NCBI RefSeq assembly: GCF_001517975.1 | Contig: NZ_KQ950184.1 | Coordinates: forward strand, 25,120-74,602 | Direction of reading: 5' to 3' | From: Thermobifida cellulosilytica TB100 | Lineage (GTDB): Bacteria; Actinomycetota; Actinomycetes; Streptosporangiales; Streptosporangiaceae | Length of the DNA: 49,483 nucleotides | Part shown: piece by piece, positions 25,463-33,936 of the stretch | Numbering within the stretch: the stretch's first letter is position 1 | Layout of the letters: the number at the start of each line of letters is the position of its first letter | Made by a program: the position numbers and the translations under genes | Notes under the pieces: generated by a model | Database searches by the model: none | What the model was told of the DNA's origin: nothing | What the model saw: the letters and a program-made list of their open reading frames with translations, nothing else

Positions 25463-25570
25463 ATGGCGCGGCATCCGCCGAGTTTCCTCTAGACTCGTGG
25501 AGCCGACGGAGACAAGATTACCGCCTCCGCGATGCGGGTCGTGCACTGTGCCGCGAACCCGCGTGGTCCA

Positions 25571-25645
25571 CGGGGAGTGGCGCAGCTTGGTTAGCGCGCA
25601 TGCTTTGGGAGCATGAGGCCGCGGGTTCGAATCCCGCCTCCCCGA
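25571..25645 (+). tRNA. tRNA-Pro (UGG)
   Basis: A 75-nt cloverleaf. The acceptor stem is CGGGGAG/CTCCCCG with A as discriminator; the anticodon stem is CATGC/GCATG around loop TTTGGGA, anticodon UGG; the T-loop is GGTTCGAATCC. CCA is not encoded. A TAGACT hexamer (25488-25493) in the 108 bp between the two tRNAs may belong to its promoter. Confidence 0.97.
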
Positions 25646-25710
25646 CGAGACGGTCGACGGCCCGCTGGACTCCCCGTACCGGCAAACCGTCGTCCCCTTC
25701 GTGTCTGCCC

Positions 25711-25716
25711 TAGACT
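25711..25716 (+). promoter_or_regulatory. candidate -10 of tig
   Basis: TAGACT lies about 160 nt before the tig start, after tRNA-Pro. It fits the TAnnnT pattern; no firm -35 is visible. The mRNA leader would be about 155 nt long. Confidence 0.35.
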
Positions 25717-25878
25717 GAGCGTGATCGCAGACCGCAGGACCACGCTGAAGATCCTGGAGATCACAGCAGTCTCTGGACGTCCGCCGGTCGGCGCCGGTCG
25801 ACCACCGCCCTGCCGCGGTGCGCCGGGTGCCGTGCCGAGCGCCGGGCGTCACCGCCGGAAACCTAGGAGTACCGCCCC

Positions 25879-27270
25879 GTGAAGACCGATGTCGAGGAGC
25901 TGAGCCCGACCCGGGTCAAGCTGACCATCGAGGTTCCCTTCGAGGAACTCGACCACGCCTTCGACGTGACCTACAAGTCGCTCGCCAAGCAGGTCCGGAT
26001 CAAGGGCTTCCGGCCCGGGAAGGCCCCGGCGCGGCTGATCGACCGCTACGTCGGCCGTGGAGCGGTGCTCACCGAGGCGGTCAACCACGCGGTCCCCGAG
26101 CTCTACAACGAGGCCGTGCAGAAGGAGGAGGTCTTCGCCCTCGGCCAGCCCGAGGTGGAGATCACCAAGCTGGAGGACGGCCAGGAGCTGACCTTCACCG
26201 CCGAGGTGGACGTCCGGCCCAAGTTCGAGGTCACCGACTACGAGGGCATCGAGGTCACCGTCGACGACGCCGAGCCCACCGACGAGCGCGTCGACGCGCG
26301 GCTCGACGCGCTGCGCCAGCGCTTCGCCACGCTCACCGGCGTCGACCGGCCCGCGGAGGTCGGCGACCACGTCTCCATCGACCTGTCCGCCGCGGTCGAC
26401 GGCGAGAAGCTCGAGGACGTCCAGGCCAACGGGATCTCCTACGAGGTCGGCACCAACACCATGCTGGAGGGCCTCGACGACGCGATCACCGGCCTGCGGG
26501 CCGGCGAGTCCGCGACCTTCGCCACCAAGCTGGTGGGCGGCGAGTACGAGGGCCGCGACGCCGACGTCACGGTCACCGTGCACAGCGTCAAGGTCAAGGA
26601 GCTGCCCGAGCTGGACGACGAGTTCGCCCAGATGGCCAGCGAGTTCGACACCATCGAGGAGCTGCGCGCCAGCGAGGCCGAGCGGCTCGGCGAGGTGCTC
26701 CGCCGCCAGCAGCTCGCCCAGGCCCGCGACCGCGTCCTCGACAAGCTCGTCGACTCCATGGACATCCCGCTGCCCCAGAGCGTGGTCGACCAGGAGGCCG
26801 ACCGCCGCCGCCAGGCCCTGGAGCGGCAGCTCAGCCAGAGCGGGCTGAGCAAGGACGCCTACCTGAAGGCCCAGGGGCAGACCGAGGAGGAGTTCGAGGC
26901 CGAGCTCGCCGCGAGCGCCGCCAAGGCCGTCAAGACCGGCTTCGTCCTCGACCAGCTCGCCACCCAGGAGAAGCTGGCCGCGGGCAACGAGGAGCTGACC
27001 CAGTACATCGTCGAGCAGGCCCAGCTCATGGGCATCTCGCCGGACCAGTTCTTCCAGAGCCTGATGCAGGCCAACCAGCTCCCGCTGGTCTACGTCGAGG
27101 TCCTCCGCGCCAAGGCGCTGGACCTGGTGGTGTCCAAGGCCAAGATCACCGACGAGTCCGGCAACACCGTCGAGCCGCCGCCCGCCCCGGCTCCCCAGAC
27201 CGAGACCGTCACGGTCGCCTCCGGTGCGGAGGAGGCCGAGGCGGACGAGGCCGACAAGAGCGAGGAGTAG
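25879..27270 (+). CDS. tig: trigger factor chaperone
   Basis: Ribosome-bound folding chaperone with peptidyl-prolyl isomerase activity, 463 aa. The N-terminal ribosome-binding domain has the docking signature GFRPGKAP (about residues 44-51). The FKBP-type domain spans roughly 155-240 (GDHVSIDLSAAVDG to YEGRDADVTVTVHSV). A long helical C-terminal arm domain follows. The last 50 residues are acidic and Pro-rich (VEPPPAPAPQ, then EEAEADEADKSEE), as is common in actinobacteria. GTG start is set by AGGAG and by the KTDVEELSPTRVKL N-terminus. It precedes clpP1P2 and clpX, the protease that handles failed substrates, and is separated from them by a strong terminator. Confidence 0.97.
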   Translation: MKTDVEELSPTRVKLTIEVPFEELDHAFDVTYKSLAKQVRIKGFRPGKAPARLIDRYVGRGAVLTEAVNHAVPELYNEAVQKEEVFALGQPEVEITKLEDGQELTFTAEVDVRPKFEVTDYEGIEVTVDDAEPTDERVDARLDALRQRFATLTGVDRPAEVGDHVSIDLSAAVDGEKLEDVQANGISYEVGTNTMLEGLDDAITGLRAGESATFATKLVGGEYEGRDADVTVTVHSVKVKELPELDDEFAQMASEFDTIEELRASEAERLGEVLRRQQLAQARDRVLDKLVDSMDIPLPQSVVDQEADRRRQALERQLSQSGLSKDAYLKAQGQTEEEFEAELAASAAKAVKTGFVLDQLATQEKLAAGNEELTQYIVEQAQLMGISPDQFFQSLMQANQLPLVYVEVLRAKALDLVVSKAKITDESGNTVEPPPAPAPQTETVTVASGAEEAEADEADKSEE

Positions 27271-27289
27271 CCGGCACGGACCGCTCCGC

Positions 27290-27328
27290 ACGGGCCCCGC
27301 GTTCCCGAACGCGGGGCCCGTTGCTTTT
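27290..27328 (+). terminator. tig: intrinsic terminator of tig
   Basis: Perfect 15-bp stem (27290-27304 with 27307-27321) followed by TGCTTTT. It is one of the few terminators in this window with a T run. Confidence 0.9.
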
Positions 27329-27369
27329 CGCCTGCCGCGAAACTCCCTGGTCGCTGAGCACAGCACCTG

Positions 27370-27383
27370 CGCTGACAGCGAAC
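27370..27383 (+). promoter_or_regulatory. ClgR-type operator upstream of clpP1P2
   Basis: The minus strand reads GTTCGC, five bases (TGTCA), then GCG, which matches the ClgR binding consensus GTTCGC-N5-GCG known from Streptomyces clpP1P2 promoters. It lies about 58 nt before the start point expected from the -10 at 27423, the place for an activator. Confidence 0.65.
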
Positions 27384-27422
27384 AGGACGGTGAACTGGTG
27401 CGAGCAGGTCGGGGAACGGCGT

Positions 27423-27428
27423 TAGTGT
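27423..27428 (+). promoter_or_regulatory. -10 hexamer TAGTGT of clpP1
   Basis: TAGTGT, 36 nt before the clpP1 start. The -35 zone is poor, as expected for an activator-dependent promoter. Confidence 0.45.
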
Positions 27429-27464
27429 CGCAAGCGTCGTAACCGTTTCGATCTCGCGGAGCAG

Positions 27465-28100
27465 GTGACGAGAGTGCCGCCGACCCATAATGAGTTCATG
27501 CGAACCGAAGCCCGTGCTGCCGAAGCTCCCATGCAGCCGATGTTCGACCAGACGTCGCAGCGCCTCCTCAGGCAGCGCATCGTCTTCCTCGGCCAGCAGG
27601 TCGACGACGAGATCGCCAACCGCATCGTCGGTGAGCTGCTGCTGCTGTCCGCCGAGGACCGGCACCGGGACATCACGCTGTACATCAACTCGCCCGGTGG
27701 CTCGGTCACCGCGGGCATGGCGATCTACGACGTCATGCAGTACATCCCCAACGACGTCCGCACTGTCGCCATGGGCCTGGCCGCCTCCATGGGCCAGATG
27801 CTGCTGTGCGCCGGCACCCGGGGCAAGCGCTACGCGCTGCCGCACACCCGGATCATGATGCACCAGCCGTCGGGCGGCATCGGGGGTACCGCCTCCGACA
27901 TTCGCATCCTGGCTGACCAACTGCTCTACGTGAAGAGGATGTTCCTGGAGCGCATCTCGCTGCACACCGGTCAGCCCATCGAGCAGATCGAGAAGGACGC
28001 CGACCGGGACCGGTGGTTCACGGCCCAGGAGGCGCTCGAGTACGGCTTCATCGACGAGGTGCTGACGAACACCCCCGACGTCACGGGTGGGCGCTCCTGA
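27465..28100 (+). CDS. clpP1: ATP-dependent Clp protease proteolytic subunit 1
   Basis: Serine protease subunit of the Clp complex, 211 aa with this start. The catalytic triad is Ser108 (GLAASMGQ), His133 (RIMMHQP) and Asp182 (DADRDRW). In actinobacteria ClpP1 and ClpP2 form a mixed double ring fed by ClpX or ClpC1. Start choice is uncertain: GTG 27465 lies close behind GCGGAG, while GTG 27474 and ATG 27498 are in frame and would shorten the propeptide. It is followed by clpP2 after 53 bp, forming a two-gene unit probably activated by ClgR, and ends where the radical change to ClpP2 begins. Confidence 0.95.
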   Translation: MTRVPPTHNEFMRTEARAAEAPMQPMFDQTSQRLLRQRIVFLGQQVDDEIANRIVGELLLLSAEDRHRDITLYINSPGGSVTAGMAIYDVMQYIPNDVRTVAMGLAASMGQMLLCAGTRGKRYALPHTRIMMHQPSGGIGGTASDIRILADQLLYVKRMFLERISLHTGQPIEQIEKDADRDRWFTAQEALEYGFIDEVLTNTPDVTGGRS

Positions 28101-28153
28101 ACGCCCCCCGCCCCAACAGCCCTTTGGACCGGCGCAGTGTGGAAGGCCAGGAA

Positions 28154-28822
28154 ATGAGCGACTTCAATCTCAGCCCCTACTACCGCTACGGCGGTGGGAT
28201 GGCTCCGGCGGCTCCGCAGAGCCGCTACGTCCTCCCCTCCTACGTCGAGCGCACGACGTACGGCATCAAGGAGATGAACCCCTACAACAAGCTCTTCGAG
28301 GAGCGGATCATCTTCGTGGGGGTGCAGATCGACGACACGTCGGCCAACGACATCATCGCCCAGATGATGACGCTGGAGCACATCGACAGCGACCGCGACA
28401 TCACGCTGTACATCAACTCGCCCGGCGGCTCCTTCACCTCGCTGATGGCGATCTACGACACGATGCAGTTCGTGCGCCCCGACATCCAGACCGTCTGCGT
28501 CGGTCAGGCCGCCTCCGCCGCCGCCGTCCTGCTCGCCGGCGGCACCAAGGGCAAGCGCACGGCGCTGCCCAACTCGCGGATCCTGATCCACCAGCCCGCC
28601 ACCGAGGGAACGCACGGTCAGGCCAGCGACGTGGAGATCATGGCCAACGAGATCATGCGGATCCGCAACCAGTTGGAGGTCACCCTCGCGCGGCACACCG
28701 GCCGCAGCGTCGAGGAGATCTCCCGCGACATCGAGCGGGACAAGATCCTCACCGCCGAGGAGGCCAAAGAGTACGGCATCGTCGACGACGTGCTGCCCTA
28801 CCGCAAGGCGTCGGCGAAGTAG
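28154..28822 (+). CDS. clpP2: ATP-dependent Clp protease proteolytic subunit 2
   Basis: Second ClpP subunit, 222 aa, about half identical in motifs to ClpP1 but with different ends. The triad is Ser121 (GQAASAAAV), His146 (RILIHQPA) and Asp196 ([12 protein letters not shown]). The N-terminus ([14 protein letters not shown]) is a propeptide-like extension rich in Tyr. ATG follows AAGGCCAGGAA. A clear hairpin 31 nt beyond the stop ends the clpP1P2 unit, so clpX has its own promoter. Confidence 0.96.
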   Translation: MSDFNLSPYYRYGGGMAPAAPQSRYVLPSYVERTTYGIKEMNPYNKLFEERIIFVGVQIDDTSANDIIAQMMTLEHIDSDRDITLYINSPGGSFTSLMAIYDTMQFVRPDIQTVCVGQAASAAAVLLAGGTKGKRTALPNSRILIHQPATEGTHGQASDVEIMANEIMRIRNQLEVTLARHTGRSVEEISRDIERDKILTAEEAKEYGIVDDVLPYRKASAK

Positions 28823-28852
28823 GACCGGCCACCCGGGAGCGACACGAAGGGG

Positions 28853-28870
28853 CCGGTCGGACCCGACCGG
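28853..28870 (+). terminator. hairpin after clpP2
   Basis: Palindrome CCGGTCGG-AC-CCGACCGG, an 8-bp stem with a 2-nt loop. The interval 28871-29082 after it is very GC-rich and holds no gene I can support. Confidence 0.55.
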
Positions 28871-29082
28871 ACGCCGCGGGCGGCGAAGCCGGCCTCCTTC
28901 CCCGCCCGGTCCCGGTCCGGACGGCGCTCGGCGCCCCGCAGACGGAGCCACCCGGTCGGCGTCGGGGCGGGCCGGGGCGTCCCGCGGGCGTGCGGCGGAC
29001 CGAGGCCGACTGCACCACAGGGGCCGAACACGCGAGGAAGCCCGCCGCCCCCCGGCACCGGGAGGGGAAGCGGAGCCGGGGG

Positions 29083-29112
29083 GTGAAGCCAGTCCGCTTC
29101 TTCGCTTAGGCT
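29083..29112 (+). promoter_or_regulatory. candidate clpX promoter
   Basis: GTGAAG (29083-29088), an 18-nt spacer, then TAGGCT (29107-29112). A second possible -10, TATCCT, lies at 29164-29169. The leader to clpX would be 130-190 nt and includes a 6-bp hairpin just upstream of the RBS. Confidence 0.45.
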
Positions 29113-29306
29113 CGACAGGAACGACGCACAGACTGTCCCGTTAATGGCTCCGCGCGGAAGGCATATCCTGGAAATCGGTGGTCGTCCGGTGAGCCGGGAT
29201 CGCCCCGCCCTCCCGCGGATCGCGCCGGGCACCCGGAGGCGTCCGGACCCCGCGGCAGCGGGGGGAGGCGTGTGGCGGGACGGCCGACGTTTTAAGGAGT
29301 GGCTGG

Positions 29307-30581
29307 GTGGCACGCATCGGCGACGGTGGAGACCTGCTGAAGTGCTCGTTCTGCGGCAAGAGCCAGAAGCAGGTGAAGAAGCTCATCGCGGGTCCCGGTG
29401 TGTATATCTGCGATGAATGCATCGACCTCTGCAACGAGATCATCGAGGAAGAATTCGCGGATGCGACCGAGCTGAAATGGGACAGTCTTCCCAAACCTCG
29501 GGAGATTTACGAATTCCTCGACTCCTACGTCATCGGCCAGGAACAGGCCAAGAAGGCCCTGTCCGTGGCGGTCTACAACCACTACAAGCGGGTGCGCTCC
29601 GAGGGGGAGCGGCCCCGCGACGAGGACGTCGAGATCGCCAAGTCCAACATCCTGCTGCTCGGTCCCACCGGCTCGGGCAAGACCCTGCTGGCCCAGACCC
29701 TGGCCAAGATCCTCAACGTCCCCTTCGCCATCGCCGACGCCACCGCCCTCACCGAGGCCGGGTACGTGGGCGAGGACGTCGAGAACATCCTCCTCAAGCT
29801 CATCCAGGCCGCCGACTACGACGTCAAGAAGGCCGAGACCGGCATCATCTACATCGACGAGGTCGACAAGGTCGCGCGCAAGAGCGAGAACCCGTCCATC
29901 ACCCGCGACGTCTCCGGTGAGGGCGTGCAGCAGGCGCTGCTGAAGATCCTCGAGGGCACCACCGCCAGCGTCCCCCGCAGGGGGGGCCGCAAGCACCCGC
30001 ACCAGGAGTTCATCCAGATCGACACCACCAACGTGCTGTTCATCTGCGGCGGGGCGTTCTCCGGCCTGGAGAAGATCATCGAGGCCCGCACCGGCAAGCA
30101 GGGCATGGGCTTCAACGCGGTGCTGCGCTCCAAGAAGGAGATGGAGAGCACCGACCTGTTCCGCGAGGTCATGCCCGAGGACCTGCTGAAGTTCGGCATG
30201 ATCCCGGAGTTCGTGGGACGGCTCCCGGTGATCACCAGCGTGCACAACCTCGACCGGGAGGCGCTCATCCGCATCCTCACCGAGCCGCGCAACGCCCTGG
30301 TCAAGCAGTACCAGCGGCTGTTCGAGCTGGACAACGTGGAGCTGGAGTTCACTCCCGACGCGCTCGACGCCATCGCCGAGCAGGCGATCATCCGCGGCAC
30401 CGGCGCCCGCGGGCTGCGCGCCATCATCGAGGAGGTGCTGCTCTCGGTGATGTACGAGGTGCCGAGCCGCGAGGACGTCGCGCAGGTGATCATCACCCGC
30501 GAGGCGGTTCTCGAACACGTCTACCCGACGATCGTGCCGCGCACCGCGCTGCCGCCGGAGCCCGAGGAGAAGAGCGCCTGA
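29307..30581 (+). CDS. clpX: Clp protease ATP-binding subunit ClpX
   Basis: AAA+ unfoldase that delivers substrates to ClpP1P2; 424 aa. The N-terminal zinc domain has Cys13, Cys16, Cys35 and Cys38. Walker A is GPTGSGKT at 119-126, Walker B is IIYIDEVDK, and pore loop 1 is within EAGYVGEDV, with the arginine-finger region GRLPVI present. The ClpP-docking loop carries an IGF-like GMGF-adjacent segment ([10 protein letters not shown]). GTG start lies behind AAGGAG and gives the conserved [19 protein letters not shown]. It is convergent with the lipoprotein gene. In Streptomyces valS follows clpX; here it does not. Confidence 0.98.
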   Translation: MARIGDGGDLLKCSFCGKSQKQVKKLIAGPGVYICDECIDLCNEIIEEEFADATELKWDSLPKPREIYEFLDSYVIGQEQAKKALSVAVYNHYKRVRSEGERPRDEDVEIAKSNILLLGPTGSGKTLLAQTLAKILNVPFAIADATALTEAGYVGEDVENILLKLIQAADYDVKKAETGIIYIDEVDKVARKSENPSITRDVSGEGVQQALLKILEGTTASVPRRGGRKHPHQEFIQIDTTNVLFICGGAFSGLEKIIEARTGKQGMGFNAVLRSKKEMESTDLFREVMPEDLLKFGMIPEFVGRLPVITSVHNLDREALIRILTEPRNALVKQYQRLFELDNVELEFTPDALDAIAEQAIIRGTGARGLRAIIEEVLLSVMYEVPSREDVAQVIITREAVLEHVYPTIVPRTALPPEPEEKSA

Positions 30582-30586
30582 GACGG

Positions 30587-30625
30587 CGTCGGCAGGAGCG
30601 CGGCCGGACCGCGCACCCGCCGACG
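30587..30625. terminator. nested hairpin shared by clpX and the lipoprotein gene
   Basis: Outer stem CGTCGGC (30587-30593) with GCCGACG (30619-30625), inner stem GCGCGG (30598-30603) with CCGCGC (30609-30614). It lies between convergent stops. Confidence 0.65.
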
Positions 30626-30634
30626 GGCGGCCGG

Positions 30635-31222
30635 TCAGTAACCGGGCGTCACCACCTTCCCGGTCAGCGGGTCGACGTCGACCGTCTGCCTGTCGTCGAC
30701 CTCGACCTCCCAGACCCGCTGGCCGTTCTCCACGTCCACCGTGGCGTCGGTGGCACGGCTGCCTCCGGTCTCCTCCAGAGCGGTCCTGACCGCGGTGTCG
30801 AGACTGTCGGCGGGCAGCCCGGACAGGTCCGCGTCCGGGCCGTCAGGCCGCTCGCCCCGCAGCTCGGAGACCTTGCCGCTGTCCGTCTCGACGCCCAGCT
30901 CGCGGGCGGTGCCCTCGTGGACGAGCTCCACCTTCCACTGGCGGTCGTCCTCCTCCAGCTCGACGCTGTAGACCACGCTCCCGGGATACTCCCGCAGCGC
31001 CGCGTCGCGCGCGCCCAGCAGGTCGACGCCCCCCGCCGGAGCCTGCGGCGTGGGGGGCACGCCCTCCTCCTGCTCCTGTTGGAGAGCCCCGGTGGGGCGC
31101 GGGTCGTCGCCGCCCTTCCCCGGTGTGGCGTCGCCGCCGCAGCCCGCCGCCGCGACGAGCACTGCTGTCAGCACTCCCGCCGCCCCGAGACGCCCCGGAC
31201 CGGTGGTCCTTCCGCGGCGCAT
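30635..31222 (-). CDS. PepSY-domain lipoprotein
   Basis: A 195-aa secreted lipoprotein. The N-terminus is basic, followed by a hydrophobic segment ending in the lipobox AAAGC with the lipidated Cys28. After a Gly/Pro/Gln-rich linker come two PepSY-like repeats: DAALREYPGSVVYSVELEEDD...VELV, and DTAVRTALEETGG...VWEVEVDD...VDVDPLTGKVV. PepSY domains are thought to inhibit or hold peptidases or bind ligands outside the membrane. GAGGGGAGA lies upstream of the ATG. The gene takes the place between clpX and folC where valS is found in Streptomyces. Confidence 0.88.
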   Translation of the reverse strand: MRRGRTTGPGRLGAAGVLTAVLVAAAGCGGDATPGKGGDDPRPTGALQQEQEEGVPPTPQAPAGGVDLLGARDAALREYPGSVVYSVELEEDDRQWKVELVHEGTARELGVETDSGKVSELRGERPDGPDADLSGLPADSLDTAVRTALEETGGSRATDATVDVENGQRVWEVEVDDRQTVDVDPLTGKVVTPGY

Positions 31223-31404
31223 ACCGATCTCCCCTCGTCAGCGGATGGTTCCTCACCACCACTGTCCCCCCGGCCGGTCGCAAGGCGCTGGACAGGGAAA
31301 AGAACGGCAAAGCCTCGCGGTCCCCGCCGCAGCGCCCACCCGGCCTGCCGTCGGTGACCTGCGCCGACGGCTCGGGCGGCACAGGAGTGCGATTCCCGCG
31401 GGGG

Positions 31405-31410
31405 TAGGCT
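31405..31410 (+). promoter_or_regulatory. -10 hexamer TAGGCT of folC
   Basis: TAGGCT, 31 nt before the annotated folC start. No clear -35. Confidence 0.4.
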
Positions 31411-31441
31411 GAAGGCGCAAGTCGCCGGAGAAACCAACGCT

Positions 31442-32788
31442 GTGAACAGGGGACACGTGCATCCGCAGTACCAGGAGGCGCAGCAGGAGATCCTCGCGCG
31501 CGCGGGCGAGTCGATCATCCACCCCACACTGGACCGCATGCGAGCGGCCATGGACCTGCTCGGCAACCCCCAGGCCAACTACCGGGTCATCCACGTGACC
31601 GGGACCAACGGCAAGACCTCCACCGCGCGGATGATCGACAGCCTGCTCAGGGAACGGCAGTTGCGGGTGGGGCGCTACACCAGCCCCCACCTGAAGAGCA
31701 TGCGCGAGCGCATCGTCATCGACGGCGAGCCCGTCTCGGAACAGGCCTTCGCGGACCTCTACGCCGACGTGCTGCCGTACATACGGATGGTGGACGAGCA
31801 GAGCGACGTGCCCATGTCGTTCTTCGAGGTGCTCACCGTCATGGCGTACGCGGCGTTCGCCGACGCGCCCGTGGACGTGGCCGTGGTCGAGGTGGGCATG
31901 GGCGGCGCCTGGGACGCCACCAACGTGGTCGAGGCCGACGTGGCCGTCGTCACCCCCATCGCCGTCGACCACACCGACTACCTGGCCGACACGGTCGAGG
32001 GCATCGCCGAGGAGAAGGCGGGCATCATCAAGCCCGGCAGTGTCGCGGTGCTCGCCCAGCAGACCCTGCCCGCCGCCCGCACGCTGCTGCGCCGCGCCTC
32101 CGAGGTGGGCGCCCAGGTGGCGCGGGAGGGGATGGAGTTCGGCGTCGTCCACCGCGATCTGGCCGTCGGCGGACAGCAGATCGCGCTCAAGGGACTGCAC
32201 GCGGGCTACGACGGGATCTTCCTGCCGCTGTTCGGCACCCACCAGGCGTCCAACGCCGCCGTGGCCGTGGCCGCGGTGGAGGCGTTCGCCGCCCCCACCG
32301 AGGGCGAGGAGGGGCTCGACCCCGAACTGGTGCGCGCCGCCCTGGCCAAGACCTCCTCGCCCGGACGGCTGGAGATCATGCGGACCAGCCCCACCGTCCT
32401 CGTCGACGCCGCCCACAACCCGGCGGGCATGACCGTGACCGCGGACGCGGTGCGCGAGGCGTTCACCTTCGACCGGCTGGTCGGCGTCGTCGCGATCCTG
32501 GCGGACAAGGACGCCGAGGGCATCCTGGAGCCGCTGGAACCACTGCTCGACGAGATCGTGGTCACCGCCAACTCCTCGCCGCGCGCGCTGCCGCCGGAAC
32601 AGCTCCGCGAGATCGCCGAGGACGTCTTCGGCCCCGACCGCGTCCACCTGGCCGCCCGGCTCGACGACGCCATCGAGCTGGCGGTCACCCTGGCCGAGCG
32701 GGACGCGGAGTTCGGCGGGGCCGGAGTGCTGGTGACCGGTTCGGTGGTCACCGCCGGGGACGCCGCCCACCTGATGAAGAAGGAGTGA
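31442..32788 (+). CDS. folC: folylpolyglutamate/dihydrofolate synthase
   Basis: Mur-ligase-fold enzyme that makes dihydrofolate and adds glutamates to folates; 448 aa. The P-loop is HVTGTNGKTSTAR (about residues 51-63), followed by YTSPHLKSMRERI, the folate-binding segment, VVEVGMGGAWDATNVV and VDAAHNPAGM in the C-terminal domain. The GTG at 31442 is 12 nt from GGAG; a second in-frame GTG at 31457 has AGGGGA 4 nt upstream and may be the real start. Its TGA overlaps the GTG of the DUF4233 gene by 4 nt, so the two are translationally coupled. Confidence 0.95.
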   Translation: MNRGHVHPQYQEAQQEILARAGESIIHPTLDRMRAAMDLLGNPQANYRVIHVTGTNGKTSTARMIDSLLRERQLRVGRYTSPHLKSMRERIVIDGEPVSEQAFADLYADVLPYIRMVDEQSDVPMSFFEVLTVMAYAAFADAPVDVAVVEVGMGGAWDATNVVEADVAVVTPIAVDHTDYLADTVEGIAEEKAGIIKPGSVAVLAQQTLPAARTLLRRASEVGAQVAREGMEFGVVHRDLAVGGQQIALKGLHAGYDGIFLPLFGTHQASNAAVAVAAVEAFAAPTEGEEGLDPELVRAALAKTSSPGRLEIMRTSPTVLVDAAHNPAGMTVTADAVREAFTFDRLVGVVAILADKDAEGILEPLEPLLDEIVVTANSSPRALPPEQLREIAEDVFGPDRVHLAARLDDAIELAVTLAERDAEFGGAGVLVTGSVVTAGDAAHLMKKE

Positions 32789-33129
32789 CCGTGCGGACCG
32801 TCTGCGCCGTTGTCCTGGCCTTTGAAGCGGTGGTGCTGGGACTGGCCGTCCCCGTCGCCATCCAGCTCGGCGGCCACACGCCCGGCCTGGCCGGAGCGGT
32901 CTGGGGCGGACTCGCCCTGGCCGCGCTGGTCCTGGCCGCACTGCAACGCTTCACCTGGGGCTTCTATGCGGCGTGTGTGCTACAGGCGGCGTTCCTCGCC
33001 AGCGGCCTGGTGGTGCCGGGCCTGGCCTACCTGGGCATCGTCTTCGTCGGCCTGTGGATCGCCGGCGTGGTGCTGGGGCGGCGGGTCGAGGCGATGCAGG
33101 CCGCCTCCCGGGACGCGGGAGAAGCCTGA
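32785..33129 (+). CDS. DUF4233 membrane protein
   Basis: A 114-aa integral membrane protein with four hydrophobic helices (about residues 5-27, 33-53, 57-77 and 79-98) and a short charged tail. It belongs to the DUF4233 family that is regularly found between folC and ndk in actinobacteria; function is unknown. The first GTG overlaps the folC stop (GTGA). A second GTG two codons further on is also possible. The sequence starts VRTVCAVVLAFEAVVLGLAVPVA, and GFYAACVLQ in the third helix is a conserved-looking feature. Confidence 0.85.
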   Translation: MTVRTVCAVVLAFEAVVLGLAVPVAIQLGGHTPGLAGAVWGGLALAALVLAALQRFTWGFYAACVLQAAFLASGLVVPGLAYLGIVFVGLWIAGVVLGRRVEAMQAASRDAGEA

Positions 33130-33182
33130 CCCGGTGCCGGGAGCGTCCGGGCGGAGACGCGGGAGTGCGGCGGCCGAACCGG

Positions 33183-33188
33183 TAGGGT
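33183..33188 (+). promoter_or_regulatory. -10 hexamer TAGGGT of ndk
   Basis: TAGGGT about 90 nt before the ndk start, within a short GGGTACCC palindrome. Confidence 0.4.
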
Positions 33189-33279
33189 ACCCACCACCGG
33201 ACGCGGAACGCCGCGGCAGGCGGCGGTTCCGGACCGGTGCACCGTGCACAGTGAACGAACCGTCGAGGAGAAGAGAACC

Positions 33280-33687
33280 GTGGAGCGCACCCTTGTCCTG
33301 ATCAAGCCCGACGGCGTGCGTCGCAACATCATCGGCGACGTCATCTCCCGCATCGAGCGCAAGGGGCTCAAGATCGTCGCCCTCGAACTGCGCACCCTGG
33401 ACGAGGAGACCGCCAGGACCCACTACGAGGAGCACACCGACAAGCCGTTCTTCTCCTCGCTGGTCGAGTTCATCACCAGCGGCCCGCTGGTGGCCATGGT
33501 CGTGGAGGGCAACCGCGCGGTCGAGGCGTTCCGCTCCCTGGCCGGGGCCACCGACCCGATCATCGCCGCCCCGGGCACCATCCGCGGCGACTACGGCCTG
33601 GACGTGCAGGCCAACATCGTGCACGGTTCGGACTCCACCTACTCGGCCGACCGCGAGATCAAGCTCTTCTTCCCCAACCTGGCCTGA
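33280..33687 (+). CDS. ndk: nucleoside diphosphate kinase
   Basis: Transfers the terminal phosphate from ATP to nucleoside diphosphates by a phospho-histidine intermediate; cytosolic, 135 aa. The start [14 protein letters not shown] is standard. The active-site segment in most NDKs is NxxHGSDS with the catalytic His; here it reads [16 protein letters not shown], so the His is present. GTG start is set by homology and by GAGGAGAAG 5 nt upstream. The frame continues upstream to 33244 but would add residues not found in the family. A perfect 36-nt palindrome follows. Confidence 0.97.
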   Translation: MERTLVLIKPDGVRRNIIGDVISRIERKGLKIVALELRTLDEETARTHYEEHTDKPFFSSLVEFITSGPLVAMVVEGNRAVEAFRSLAGATDPIIAAPGTIRGDYGLDVQANIVHGSDSTYSADREIKLFFPNLA

Positions 33688-33735
33688 GCCCGCGGGAGTC
33701 CCGGACCCGCCGACGCCCCGGCGCAGGGATGTCCC

Positions 33736-33771
33736 ACCGTGGCCGGACGGAACGTTCCGTCCGGCCACGGT
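33736..33771 (+). terminator. very long hairpin after ndk
   Basis: Perfect palindrome with two 18-bp arms and no unpaired centre, beginning 48 nt after the ndk stop. It separates ndk from the mreB promoter region. Confidence 0.85.
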
Positions 33772-33809
33772 CGTGTCTGCGGCATCCTGCGGCAAAGCGG
33801 CGCGTTTGC

Positions 33810-33838
33810 GTAACTACGCGAACTCGGAGAGTTACCCT
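33810..33838 (+). promoter_or_regulatory. mreB promoter region with inverted repeat
   Basis: GTAACT (33810-33815) and its complement AGTTAC (33830-33835) are separated by 14 nt. The right arm overlaps TACCCT (33833-33838), a candidate -10 about 100 nt before mreB. The repeat could be an operator placed across the -35/-10 zone. Confidence 0.4.
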
Positions 33839-33936
33839 TGTCGGCGACGGGGGCATGGAACGCACCGCGGTACCCGCGACCGTGTCGTGCCCGTCCGACA
33901 GCCGTATGCCGTCCGACGCCGCTGAGGATCCCGCAC

